Shown: one piece after another, positions 44,949 through 55,219 of the stretch
How the letters are laid out: the number at the start of each line of letters is the position of its first letter
How positions within the stretch are numbered: the stretch's first letter is position 1
NCBI GenBank assembly: GCA_038380435.1
Contig: JAWZYU010000001.1
Location: 14,612,001-14,676,000 of the forward strand
Source of the DNA: Ryuthela nishihirai
Taxonomy: Eukaryota; Arthropoda; Arachnida; Araneae; Heptathelidae
DNA: 64,000 nucleotides
Direction of reading: 5' to 3'
The notes under the pieces: model-generated
Told to the model about the DNA's origin: nothing
The model's input: the letters and a program-made list of their open reading frames with translations, nothing else
Databases searched by the model: none
Position numbers and translations under genes: made by a program

Positions 44949-45259
44949 GACGAGCCAGAACAGGTGCTTGCGTTTCAACGCATATGTTTGAAGCTCAGGA
45001 CGAAGGGCAATTAACAACGGTTAGGCTTGCCCAGCTTCAGACGGCAGATGTGCGATGCGGTCAGAGTGCTTTCACAGTTTTGATTGATTCTGGCGCTGAA
45101 ATCTCCGTGTTTAGAAGAGATGTTGTCACAGATAAGTTTTACACACCGAAGGGGACGATCAAGCTGAGGTCAGCATTTGAAGATTTGGAGATTGCTGAAA
45201 TGATTCACGTGCCTGTGCAGTTAGTGGGGGGGGGAAGCAATTTCCCCATGACTCCATGA
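44891..45259 (+). pseudogene. Ty3/Gypsy aspartic protease
   Basis: The frame contains FTVLIDSGAEISVFRRDVV, where DSG(A) is the catalytic aspartate loop of retropepsins, and later LEIAEMIHVPVQLV. The frame is lost in a run of eight or nine G at about 45227-45235. Downstream RT and RNase H, which normally follow, are missing. Confidence 0.85.
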
Positions 45260-45368
45260 TTCGGCCAGAAATTAATTTAGTGATTGCAGTTTCATCACGT
45301 CTGGCACTTCCTGCGCTTTTGACGGTGGACGATTTCAAAGCGCTTTCTGCAGTCAGTTTAAGCGAAGA

Positions 45369-46163
45369 GTGGCGGAGAAGGCTCTCCAAGTCAACATGCA
45401 CTATGTGACGTCATCTCCTGAGACATGCGAGGGGCTCCTCGCTTCAACTGCAGGAGTTGCTATGGCAACAGCCAGCTCAGAGTGCGCGTGCGATGAACCT
45501 ATTGTGGATAGACGTAATGATTTATTGCCCGTGAGCGCCGATCAGATTAAGGAAAGGAGTGTGGACTACGGCGAAAACTCAGCTGTTTCTGTTTCGAGTG
45601 AAACCGAAGTATTTCGTCAACAGCAGAGAAAGGAATGCTCGTTGGCGAATATCTGGGAATCTACTAAAATGGGGAAGGAAGTATATATTGGTACTGTTGG
45701 AGAATTAGCGCGAAGTGAGCTAACTGCGAGTGAGAGCAAACAGATTAGGCGAAATAGTTCACCAGAATTAGAGGATCGGGTCTTTTGGGATAATTTTAAG
45801 AAACGACAGAGGACCGACCCCAGTTTAGTCAAGTCATGGAGCGACTCGAGGTTGAATTGGCGGAAATATGTTGTATCGGACGGAGTCCTGCAACACCTCT
45901 CTTGTGTTGCGATCTTAAGCAACCACGGTAATTCCCGATTCCGCCTATACGACACTACCAGTTATGAAAAGCCGTGCTATCTAGAGCCGGGAGCAAGGAA
46001 TACGTCCTATAGGCGCACCTCAACCCCAGCCTCACATGGCAGCAGTCCTATAGAAGGAAAGCTGACCACCGGAAGAAACCTAACTTTAATCTATTCCCCG
46101 GTTAGCCATGAACAGGGATATATAAATCCAAGTTCGCTCGGCGTCCGGGGTGGAGACTGTTAG
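45369..46163 (+). pseudogene. Ty3/Gypsy linker before integrase
   Basis: A 264-codon frame without RT motifs. SETEVFRQQQRKECSLANIW and, further on, FWDNFKKRQRTDPSLVKSWS with RKYVVSDGVLQHL resemble the stretch that precedes integrase in Ty3/Gypsy polyproteins (F...Q..DP.L...W....K.....V..GVL.H). The two similar F..QQ/..RQ segments could be a diverged duplication. Function inferred from position. Confidence 0.6.
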
Positions 46164-46204
46164 TAAGGCCCAGACTTTGAGGACTCGACCTACTGGGGCA
46201 CAAA

Positions 46205-46485
46205 TCTTTTCAGAAGAGTCCTCGAACTGTTCACTCAGAGCACCTGATAGATGAGGTCTCAGACGCCGTCACCGCCCAACCGGTCAACACGGAACCGGTC
46301 AGCGGCACCCTCGACCTCGGGTGGTCTTGGCTATGTCCAACCGGGGACCCATTCCGGTCGGCACAGCCTTCGACCGGGTTGCTGAACCCTAGGCCCCCCC
46401 ACCACGACAAGGTGGAGTGTCCTATTGGGGTGGGGGGAGTCCTGCAACAGGTGGGTGAGTAGGAGATAGGATTTTTCACAGATAT
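46205..46485. other. GC-rich segment interrupting the polyprotein
   Basis: Between the linker and the integrase lies a GC-rich stretch (for example CCGCCCAACCGGTCAACACG, CCCCCCCACCACGACAAGG) that encodes nothing I recognise in any frame. In intact elements the integrase zinc domain follows the linker directly, so this looks like an insertion or a recombination product. The origin is unknown. Confidence 0.5.
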
Positions 46486-47400
46486 ATGGTCCCGAAGGAT
46501 AATAGGGTCGATGCAATGCGAAGGGAGCATTCGCCGATCCCAGGAAATCATCTTAGTGCTTCGGATACATTAATCAATCTCCTGACTTTTCATTGGTGGC
46601 CCACGATTGAGATCGATGTAAGAAAATTTTGCGATTCTTGCGCGAAATGCGATTCATCTGACGATAAGGCGACAGGAAGGCCTGGTGAGAAGCGGCTGCC
46701 TGTGATTCAAGGCATTGGGTGCAGAGGCTCTGAACTTTATCGTCCTCCAGCACTGAGGAAGGGAGAAGCGAGACTGGATGGGAACGGCCATGCCAGTAAG
46801 CTAAAGGGATCTCCAGTGCGATCCTCCCGAATGGAGACGATCCTTGGGAAGACTCATGGCGTGGAGGAGCGATTTATTGGCTCTGTTCTCAGGAGAGGTG
46901 GCATTCCATGGCAGGTAGAAAAGGGTTGCGCTCCACCTAGTAGATTAGTGGCACTGAGTTCTGCAGCGGGAGTGGCAGCTAAGCGAGAGAATTTGGAATC
47001 GGCGCCAGCTGTGCAACATGCAACCGAAAAAGGGTTTAGCCAAGATGCGAATCATCTTACCAATGCTAAGAAACGAAGTTACAAGCAGCAGAAAGCGTGG
47101 GGAGAGCGAAGCGATGCAATAACGCGCGAAGCACGTGATCTAGAGTGGCACTTCAGACTGCGCAGAAACGTGGCAGCGAGTGGTGTGCAGCTGGCCAAGG
47201 TCAGCAAGGTGCGCGCTGGTCAGCAGCTGGCGGAAGAGTCCTCGGCCTGCTTGTATGGTTTCTCGATCGCGACTCTTGGCGGTGGCAACAATCTGCTGCG
47301 CGACGCATATGCAGAAACTGGGAAACGTTCCCAGCACAAGGAGGGAGATTATGCACCAGGGAATGCTTCTGCACTTTCCAGGTTGGAGAATAACCTCTGA
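46486..47400 (+). pseudogene. Ty3/Gypsy integrase N-terminal domain and degenerate tail
   Basis: MVPKDNRVDAMRREHSPIPG, then LTFHWWPTIEIDVRKFCDSC and AKCDSSDD give the integrase zinc-binding HHCC domain: the CDSCAKC pair and WWP are clear, while the His pair is disturbed (REHSPIPGNHLSA). The DDE catalytic core that should follow is not recognisable; the rest is a frame without known motifs. Inactive. Confidence 0.75.
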
Positions 47401-47982
47401 GGCAGAGTAGTGGAGAAGACACAGGCTAGGGGGAGTACACACAGAGTAATGGAGCAGAGTAATGGAGAAGACACAGCTAGGGGGGAGTGCAGGGTGACGG
47501 TGGGGCATCGACGACTCAATGGGCTTGGGTTGAACCGGAGCCCCAATGCAACGAACTCCTCCTAGTGTGCAGCGATGATCACGTGTCTGGATGTTTACCT
47601 TCAGCGATGGGCGTGGTGTCCAAGTACGTACTTTGTCACGAACTTTGTGCCGTAACTGTGTCAACAATTTGGTGTGAACAATTTATTAAATCTATTGACT
47701 TAGCTACGTCTGTGTTGTGCATAACTCTGTGGCAACCAGATTGAAACGAAGTGTGATTCTTCTGGCCCTCGTAAAAAAAAGTAGAACTTCCGTGGTCATC
47801 AGCAACTTTTTACGTAATGTGTGTCTTCGGATATTGGTGCATTACAAACTTTCGTGTGCAAACATTTATGTGAATTCTGCAGTTCCATGAACAGCGACTA
47901 TCGTTCACGAGGGATGGGTTCGAGAACCTGAGTGACTGAATTAGAAATTGAGGCAGGGGACGTCTGCCTCGAATTTCTTAAA
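47401..47982 (+). other. Ty3/Gypsy 3' internal region
   Basis: No coding motif recognised. A short direct repeat (AATGGAGAAGACACAGCTAG and a variant) lies at 47407-47490. Probably decayed 3' coding or leader sequence of the element. Confidence 0.5.
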
Positions 47983-47983
47983 T

Positions 47984-47998
47984 AAGGGGCGGGGGGGA
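47984..47998 (+). promoter_or_regulatory. Probable polypurine tract
   Basis: AAGGGGCGGGGGGGA stands immediately before the 3' LTR, at the expected place for the plus-strand primer. It has one C inside an otherwise pure purine run. Confidence 0.7.
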
Positions 47999-48615
47999 TA
48001 ATAGGGACTCGGCGGGAGTGAAGGGTTAGGATCGCCATTTTGGCTACAGTGCCTACCCGCCTGGCGACATAGCGCCAGCGGCAGGGCCAGTTTTGAGAGC
48101 ACGATGAATAAAGGCGACAAGAGTCGTCCTGGCACGTCGATCGTGTTCGAACACTATTGGCCGAGATACCCATGAAGAAAGGCGACAAGAGTCGGCATGG
48201 CGATCGTGTTCGAACACTATTGGCCGAGACACCCTAACGTCCCCCGAAGGACACGTGACATCATCCGGCGGGGTGGTTTGAACTAAGACTTGCGCGCGGA
48301 CCACGAGGCTGTCCGGATGTGAGACTGTTCGTTTGCAGTTCGTTTTAAGCTTTGTCTGTATCAAGCGGTGGGACCACTGAGGCTCGTTATAGCCTGTGTT
48401 GAATTTGGCCAGTGACTGCACCAGGTGGTCAGTCACTGTATGTATATAATTAAATGTAAATAAGTGTATATAGTTGAAATACATGAGTTTGTGTGTTCAC
48501 CACCTGAATTATTCATCCTGACAAGATAGGGACAGGTAACCTTCTACAATAGCTCTCACACACATAGTTAGTGAAAGAATCCAGCCCAGACAGTCAGAGA
48601 AAAGTGCCGTCTACA
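47999..48615 (+). repeat. 3' LTR of the Ty3/Gypsy element
   Basis: About 60 bp longer than the 5' LTR because of an internal direct duplication: GAAAGGCGACAAGAGTCG and CGTGTTCGAACACTATTGGC occur twice (near 48109-48165 and 48175-48228). Ends GCCGTCTACA, followed by the GGCGT target duplication. Confidence 0.92.
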
Positions 48616-49107
48616 GGCGTGTACATATAAAGACTAAAATTACAGTGTATAATAATTTAGTGCATTCTAGGGTTAGTTATGGTAGTGAAACTTTAACGCT
48701 TTTAAAACAAGATAACAGGAACCCATGATGCTTTTGATTCTAGATGCTTACGCAGTATTTTGGGCATTAGGTGGTTCAACTTTGTAAGTAACGATGAGGT
48801 TAGTTAAAGGAGTCGGCAACCTCCTCTGAGCAATATATTTTGCAGAGAGAGACTCCGTTGGTTCTTCCATGTTGCTCGTACGCATAACTATAGATTAGTG
48901 AATATGGTTATGAATAGTGTGTCTAAAAGCCTCAAAAAGAAGGGGAGACCTAGGATGCGGTGGGCAGACTTCAAACAGGACCTTGTTAGAATTGGTGTGC
49001 AGTGGTCATATGCAACAGATGTAGATCAGGAGAGATATGCTTGGAGAACTAAATTGCACGGTCTTGTTGGACCTCCATAGCTCACGGCTGCTTGATGATG
49101 ATGATGA
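48616..49107 (+). pseudogene. RTE-like LINE C-terminal domain and 3' tail
   Basis: Continues the LINE beyond the Ty3 insertion: YNNLVHSRVSYGSE-like reading at about 48650-48690, LRWFFHVARTHNYRL near 48855-48895, KSLKKKGRPRMRWADFKQDL and DQERYAWRTKLHGLVGPP near 48925-49077. The (L/F).W.GHV.R......KR.RGRPR..W.D pattern is the common C-terminal signature of RTE and related LINEs. It ends in the triplet run GATGATGATGATGA. Confidence 0.88.
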
Positions 49108-49366
49108 AACGTACTGCAGTTCTGTTGGATGGCTCTGCTGTTAACCAAGTGTTTTAGTTATCGAGGGGGTTGTGGATCTAAATTGGTAATGCGCGACATG
49201 AAGTGAAAAATTCATTTTTCTCATCTTCACATGAGGTGAAGAGGAGAATTGGCTTTACAGCTGGAAATTTGAAGTATATGTGGAGATTTTGAGTAAACTA
49301 GGTGGATGGGCCTAACGACTAACCTTAAACTACGTAAGTAGTTCAGTCTTATTTAAAGGAGGGAAG

Positions 49367-50105
49367 GGTTTGGCTCAGTTGGTAGCGCACCATGCTCCTA
49401 ATCTGCAGTTTCCAAATTTGAACCTCAACTTTTCATAATTTGAGATTTATTTCTTCTGAACTTCCATGCTTTCCTCGGTCAGAGAGGGGGACACCGACAT
49501 GTTCGAAAGGCCGCCGTTCATCGGATGGGACGCAAATCCTTTGCCCTCTGGGCAGGAGAACCTTACCCTGTGTGTGATGAGGAATATGCTGTATGGCCTT
49601 GAAGAGGGCTACAAGGAGTGTACCTAGGGGGTACAGACGCCCCCTCCAAAAAGCCGGTCGTCTTATACGAAACCTCAAACTTGTCTACCTATTTTGAAAT
49701 CCAAAAGAGTTGATTTTCTGTAATTTTATTTTAGCTTCATAGTATATGTCCGACAATAAAAATCGGTAAAAAAAACTATAAAACCGTATTCCGTATAAAG
49801 TATCATTTTAACATTTTCAGTCCGGTGGAATGTTTTAGTAATTGGGAAATCCTATTCAAGTTGTATTCTCAGATCCCTCCTCCCCGAAACTGAATCCTCG
49901 CCTCCCCCTCCCTTCCGAAGCCAAATTCTCGGGCACCTACCCTCTCCCCGAAACTGAATCCTGGATACGTGCCTGAAGGCTACTATTTGTTTCCTAACAG
50001 CTGTCCAGTGGGAATGCTTCCCCAACCTTCTTTGGGCCGTTGGCGTCTTCGTGACGTAGCCATTTATTCCATCGTGTAAAAAAAAAAGTGCTGCGAGAGT
50101 TAAAA
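49367..50105 (+). mobile_element. Old SINE-A copy split by a ~360-bp insertion
   Basis: The head (GGTTTGGCTCAGTTGGTAGC) and the middle run to about 49616; the 3' part resumes at about 49979 (GGCTACTATTTGTTTCCTAA, CAGCTGTCCAGTGGGAATGC) and ends near 50105. The intervening 49617-49978 begins AGTGTACCTAGGGGGTACAG and ends CTGAATCCTGGATACGTGCC, with CCCCGAAACTGAATCCT duplicated near its end; it is probably another, unassigned transposon. The B box is destroyed (AAATTTGAACCTC). Confidence 0.75.
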
Positions 50106-50680
50106 TTACACTAACTAGCGATAGTTTCCTAGAATATGAAACTTGGATTCTCTGTAAGCAACATAAAGGAACACAATATCTTCACATCAAGTAGTTTGGT
50201 TGGTCCCCATTCGCGCCATCACGGAATCCTCATTTCTTTCATCACGGAGTCCTTATTTATCGAACAACCCCAAGGTGCGAAGAATGAGGACTTCAATGAG
50301 AGAAATGAACATTCATTCATTCCGCCTTATTTTGTCACCCTTGAATCTTCTTCGGCTGATTGCCTCTCTGAGTTTTGACAAGACTACTGTACTAGCTCTT
50401 CTGTTGTGAATATAAGTGGAATGGACAAAATTCTCTCAGGGAAGCAATCGAATAATTTTTTATCGAATAGACTAGTTTTAAATATGAATTAAATCGCCAA
50501 TAACATTGTTGTTTTTTTCTAAGTTCTAGGAAATGCAAAGTATTTTTTTTTTCTCAAAGCAGAAAAGGATGAGGTATCAGAGCTTCCTAAGTTGACCTTA
50601 GGGATTAATCATTCTGAAACAACAGTCAAAATAATGAGACGTTTATTGAACTTAATGAACTAAATTTTCCATTTTAATTT
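50106..50680. other. Unassigned DNA
   Basis: Two overlapping frames at 50136-50409 with no known motif; nothing else seen. Confidence 0.4.
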
Positions 50681-51067
50681 GGGTTGTTTTACTACTGAGC
50701 AACACTTTTTTGCACACAATGGGCTAAATGGCCAGGTCACAAAGACCTCTAAGGCTCAGAGAAGGTTGGTAAAGGGCCCACTGGACAGGTGTTAGGAGAC
50801 AGATGGTAGACTCCCGTCAAGTCCATTCAGCGTGTTCTTTAACGTGCACAAGGTGTGGCTCTCCTGCACACGGGACCACGGCTTAACCCTCCATCCGACA
50901 GGCGGCGGCCTTTCCAAGCCCATCGGTGTCCCCCAGTGACCGAGGGCAGGTAGTTTTGCGGAGATTAATCTCAACGCTGAGACCTCGAACCTATGCTAGG
51001 ATGAGTTAGGTGAGTTAGGAACTGCAGATTAAAAGCCTGGCGCGATACCGACTGAGCCATCCCCGCC
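50681..51067 (-). mobile_element. SINE-A, diverged full-length copy
   Basis: Minus-orientation copy from TTGGGTTGTTTTACTACTGA to the head ending ACCGACTGAGCCATCCCCGC. A short internal duplication (GAGTTAGG twice, near 51002-51018) sits in the T-arm region and destroys the B box. The flanks CCATTTTAA and CCATTCTAA may be a decayed target duplication. Confidence 0.88.
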
Positions 51068-51380
51068 CCTCCCATTCTAAGTGAAAATAGCCATTGTAAT
51101 ATATACATAATCTGCAATAAGAAAGGAGTAAAATATTATTTTCCATTTATTTAAGATTTATTTTAATCAAGAAGAATGTTTACTTTCTATTCCAGTGTAC
51201 CTCAGATGCATGCTAGGCTGAGTTAGATTTAAAAAGACGACTTTCACTGTAATTCAGCAGAAATTTAGACTTTTTAAAAACAGATCATTAATTCTTGCGT
51301 TAATGTAAGGAGTTATAGATTTTATAATTCAATTTAAAAGTTTGAAATGTCTGTACAAGAGTAAATGAATGGGATGGAAT
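51068..51380. other. Unassigned AT-rich DNA
   Basis: No feature recognised between the two SINE-A copies. Confidence 0.4.
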
Positions 51381-51392
51381 GATCCAGAAGGA

Positions 51393-51778
51393 TTGGATTG
51401 TTTTACCTCTGAGCGGCACTTTTTTGCACACCATGGGCTAAATGGCCAGGCCACAAGGACCCCGAAGGCTCAGAGAAGGTTGGGGGGGAGGGGACCCACT
51501 GGAACAGCTGTTGGGAGACAGATGGTAGTCTCCCGTCAAGGTCATCCAGCGTGTTCTTTAACGTGCACAGGGTATGACTCTCCCACACACGGGGCCACGG
51601 CTTAACGTCCCATCCGACGGACGGCGGCCTTTTCAAGCCCATCGGTGTCCCCTACTGACCGTGGGCAGGGCGGGGAAATTTTGCGGAGATAAATCTCAAT
51701 GCTGACCCAGCTGGGACTCGAACCTGGGAACTGCAGATTACGAGCCTGGCGCGCTACCGACTGAGCCACCCCCGCCCC
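51393..51778 (-). mobile_element. SINE-A, complete copy with 12-bp target duplication
   Basis: Minus-orientation copy flanked by perfect GATCCAGAAGGA at 51381-51392 and 51779-51790. The A box (TGGCTCAGTCGG) and B box (GGTTCGAGTCC) are both intact, making it one of the best preserved copies in the window. Confidence 0.95.
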
Positions 51779-51790
51779 GATCCAGAAGGA

Positions 51791-52918
51791 ATTATGTTAA
51801 TTTTTGTCCCACGAGATGTTAATTTATTCCTCCTTTTTCTCTTTCTTTTGATAAAATAAGGAGCACATCATATGTTTAAAAAAAAAAAACTCAAAGGATA
51901 TTCAATAAAAAAGAATCATTTTTTCAGGGAAGCTTAAAAGATGAATAAAGTAAACAGATACAGAGAGAAAAATGAGATTTTTAGAATGACTTAATTATTT
52001 TATTTCCACTGAATGTTAAAACAAACAAGTAAAGAAAGCAGACCTTCTTCTGTATGCTCTTTAAAAATATGAATATTTTTTAAACTTACGCTTTATAATG
52101 TTATTATAAGGATAACATTATAATCGTGTTTCCGCATGAAACCTTAAAGAATCAACACGAATGTTTCGAACTATTGTTAAAGAACTTTAACTCGATAAAA
52201 AGTCAGAAAGTGTTTTAAAACAATAGATTGGATTAGCAAGCAATTCATTGCGATTACGCTTTTCAACATTCGGAGTTTAGGAAAGAAACAACTCTTTATC
52301 AATGTGCGCTGCAGCGGAAACGCAGGTGCATTAAAAAGGAAGGAGAAAAGAAAGAGGAGTGAGAAAATAAAACATCCTCTAAAGGAAAAGGAAAGCAGAG
52401 AGAAGTTTGTTCCTTGTTCTAATTCCTAATATATCTTACACAAACAAGATTACGTTTCCTCTTGTCGTTGTGTGGTCTTGGTTAAAAACAAGGGTAGAAA
52501 AAAGGTTTCCGAATGGCTGCAATCTGTAGACTTGTTGCCGCCAGAAGGGTTTCGAGCAAACGGCAACTTCTCAGACAAGTAGGAAGAAAGGCAGGCGAAT
52601 TTTAAAATATACAGCAGACTCCTGATTGTTCGGGATAATGCAGGAAGAAGGGGACATTGGGTAAAACAGCAGCAATGATAACACACGAAAAAAAAATATA
52701 CCCTCTGGCGGAATGTATTGCAAAGAAAAGTTAAAAATATTGAGCAAGATATTTTTCACATAATACATGTGCAATGTGACATATTTTTCACATAATACAT
52801 GTGCAATGTGACATATTTTGACATGATTATTGAAAATTTCCGTTTTTGTTAATAATCTTTATTCGCAGTATTCACTCTTTAGAGCAATTCTTAGTCCGCT
52901 AATTGGATAGACCAGGTA
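51791..52918. other. Unassigned AT-rich DNA
   Basis: No gene or family recognised. A 32-bp tandem duplication (two units containing TTTTTCACATAATACATGTG) lies at about 52749-52812. Confidence 0.4.
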
Positions 52919-53089
52919 CAGTCGCTCAAAAAAGTATCCGAACATTATGGTTGATTACAGAATTCAGAAAAAATATCTGGCAACGTTTTTTTAGAAATTA
53001 ATGATCTGGCAACCTTCGTGTCACGTGACACGAAGGTTGCCAGATAGAAGGTTGCCACCATAGTGTTCGGATACTTTTTTGAGCGACTG
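52919..53089. mobile_element. Palindromic Tc1-type MITE, copy 2 (171 bp)
   Basis: CAGTCGCTCAAAAAAGTATC at the left and GATACTTTTTTGAGCGACTG at the right, with TA on both sides (52917-52918, 53090-53091). The right arm lacks about 80 bp found in copies 1 and 3 (the sequence jumps from GGTTGCCAGATAGAAGGTTG to CCACCATAGTG), so the palindrome is asymmetric. Confidence 0.93.
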
Positions 53090-53091
53090 TA

Positions 53092-54581
53092 CTATGCTTG
53101 TATTGTCTATGTACAAAAAAAAGGTAAAGGTATATTAAAATATCAGTAACTGAGCAAATTCATTCAAGCTTGGATTATCAGTAGATTCAAATTATCAGGT
53201 GTCTAATAGTAAAATAAAACTAGGTATATTGACTTCATTCATCATATTTATTCTTTATTTAAATATTTTCCACAGGTGCATTTGACTCAAAATCTCTGTC
53301 TCCAAATGAAAGTCAAATCTCTGTCTCCAAAATCTCTGTCCCTGATGAAAGAAATTTGGTTTTTTAAATACGATTAATTTGATCTTTCCTATGTAGACAC
53401 ATTTAAAGAAATCATCTTCATTTTTTGGATTTATCAGTGTGTTTTTATTGTTTTAATTGACCTAGGCTTTGACCCATAATAAATAGGAATGCTAGGATCT
53501 TTTTCTTTTCGTTTTTCTTTATATCAGTGGCATGAACTTCCGGAATTCCTGACTCACTGATATTCTCAAATCCTGGTTCTGTTTTAAATATCTTTAAATT
53601 ATATTCTTGAAGTGATAAAGCTCAAAATTTCTTCGAATTGCATAATTCACCGAACAACTTAAAAGGCTAGCTCACTCAAAAGCAGCATTTTACCCTCAAA
53701 TTTCAATTTTGGCGATGACATTGGCGATAAACAGGCTACGAATATTTCACATACCGAAATGTTTAGCCCTGTATCTCGCATAGGAGACAGGTTGAGGTGA
53801 AGTGTAAAATAGAAATAACAGCTGCAGAGGGCGGAAATAAGATTAGACTGCTTACAGCTCCCACCTGCTCATCGCTTCGGATATCGATGAATAAAAAACA
53901 AATAATTTTGGCTTGCTTAACTATGAAATAGATAGTAGGTATATATCTAGAGAATTTTATGAACTGCACAACTAGGTCAAAAGGATTACCGAATATTTAT
54001 AAACCAGTTTTTGCTTATCAATTGTTATTAGCCTGTTTATTCATTTGTATTTGCTGGAGTTTGGGAATAAGATTACACAAATGTATTTGAATAATACATG
54101 ATTATTCTGACAAAATGTAAAGCATTAAAATTAAGTTTCTCTTGAAAATATAATGCCACACAAAATTCAGAGGGATAAATCGCAATTGCAACTACCGGTA
54201 AACATATATTTTTTCTTCTGACGTTGCATATGATGGACGATACGAAGCAATTGAAAAACACAAATGTACCTAAAAGGAAGTATGAAACCAACTATCCTGG
54301 CTCAGAATAGAGTATTATGTCGTAAAACAAGTGAAACATCCTACAATGGTTCTAGGCGAGTTTTATGTGAAATTTACAGTAGTGGAATTATAAATAATAG
54401 TCGAATGTTGTGATTATATTGAACCAACTGCAGCTAATCCATTTGAAGACTGTCCTCGAATCGACATCAGACGCTCATTGGGTTCATGGTCGCTCAACCA
54501 TTTTCATTGGTGGGTCATTTATGAACTAGTAAGTCTTTCTTCACTAGTAGCGGAGGGAACTCGAGGTCCAGAATATTAATG
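53092..54581. other. Unassigned AT-rich DNA
   Basis: No gene recognised. A small direct duplication of AATCTCTGTCTCCAAA lies at about 53289-53333. Minus-strand frames at 53763-53969 and 54073-54291 have no known motif. Confidence 0.4.
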
Positions 54582-54649
54582 CACTACACCAGGGGTCCCC
54601 AACGTTTTCATCCGCGTATCATTCTACATTACCGAGCTAAGTTCATGTA

Positions 54650-54900
54650 CAGTGGCTCAAAAAAGTATCCGAACACTATGGTTGATTACAGAATTCAGAA
54701 AAAATATCTGGCAACGATTTTTTTAGAAATTAGTGATCTTTTAGAAATTAGTAATTTTTTTAGAAATTAGTGATCTGGCAACCTTCGTGTCACGTGACAC
54801 GAAGGTTGCCAGATCTCTAATTTCTAAAAAAATCGTTGCCAGATATTTTTTCTGAATTCTGTAATCAACCATAGTGTTCGGATACTTTTTTGAGCCACTG
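54650..54900. mobile_element. Palindromic Tc1-type MITE, copy 3 (251 bp), nested in the hAT element
   Basis: CAGTGGCTCAAAAAAGTATC at the left, GATACTTTTTTGAGCCACTG at the right, TA on both sides (54648-54649, 54901-54902). The compensating change at the sixth base of both ends (G instead of C, mirrored) shows that the two arms were homogenised. The left arm has a local expansion of TTTAGAAATTAGTGATCT (54720-54775). The centre is the palindrome GGCAACCTTCGTGTCACGTG and its mirror. Confidence 0.93.
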
Positions 54901-55168
54901 TACCACTCTACATTATCGAGCTAAGTTCAGGTACCACTAATGTGTTTCAACCTGGGGATGTTAATTTTTTACCATTATTATTTGACATCTTGAAGGCATA
55001 TGGGTATAGAGACGGCCGTTGCGTAGTCAGTGAAAAGTTGTTTCCTCTCCGTATTTATCTGGTTATCTGGAGCGAAATGACGATATCATGAAATAATGGA
55101 TGAAATATGAAACGATTATAAAGTGCTAGTAATAAAAATACATGATATAACACCCATGCTATGATATA

Positions 55169-55219
55169 TTATTGGTAGCAAAGGTATTATACATGATATA
55201 ACACCTTTGCTACCAATAA
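55169..55219. repeat. 17-bp hairpin inside the hAT element
   Basis: TTATTGGTAGCAAAGGT and ACCTTTGCTACCAATAA are exact inverted repeats with a 17-base spacer. ACATGATATAACACC occurs directly before the left arm (about 55139-55154) and again in the loop, so the hairpin looks like the product of a small inverted duplication. Confidence 0.85.

Larger units (their letters stand above)
43007..48615 (+). mobile_element. Ty3/Gypsy LTR retrotransposon, 5.6 kb, non-autonomous, nested in the LINE
   Basis: Two LTRs (43007-43560 and 47999-48615) flank an internal region with gag, nucleocapsid, protease and integrase remnants but no reverse transcriptase or RNase H. The target duplication is GGCG(T): 43003-43007 and 48616-48620. 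A primer-binding site follows the 5' LTR and a polypurine tract precedes the 3' LTR. The order protease-(gap)-integrase is the Ty3 order, and the gag type and the integrase HHCC sequence also fit Ty3/Gypsy. LTR ends read T...CTACA. Its GC content is visibly higher than that of the surrounding DNA. Confidence 0.9.
39035..49107 (+). mobile_element. RTE-like LINE carrying three nested insertions
   Basis: Host element of the largest nest in the window. LINE pieces are at 39035-39583 (endonuclease), 40800-41079 (end of endonuclease and linker), 41478-43006 (linker and RT) and 48616-49107 (C-terminal domain and triplet tail). Removing the Tc1-like element, the SINE-A and the Ty3 element leaves about 2.85 kb, a normal length for an RTE-type element. 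The 3' end is a short GATGATGATGATGA repeat and not poly(A), which is also typical of RTE. Stops and frameshifts disable it. RTE is inferred from domain order, length and tail; an RT tree would test this. Confidence 0.85.
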
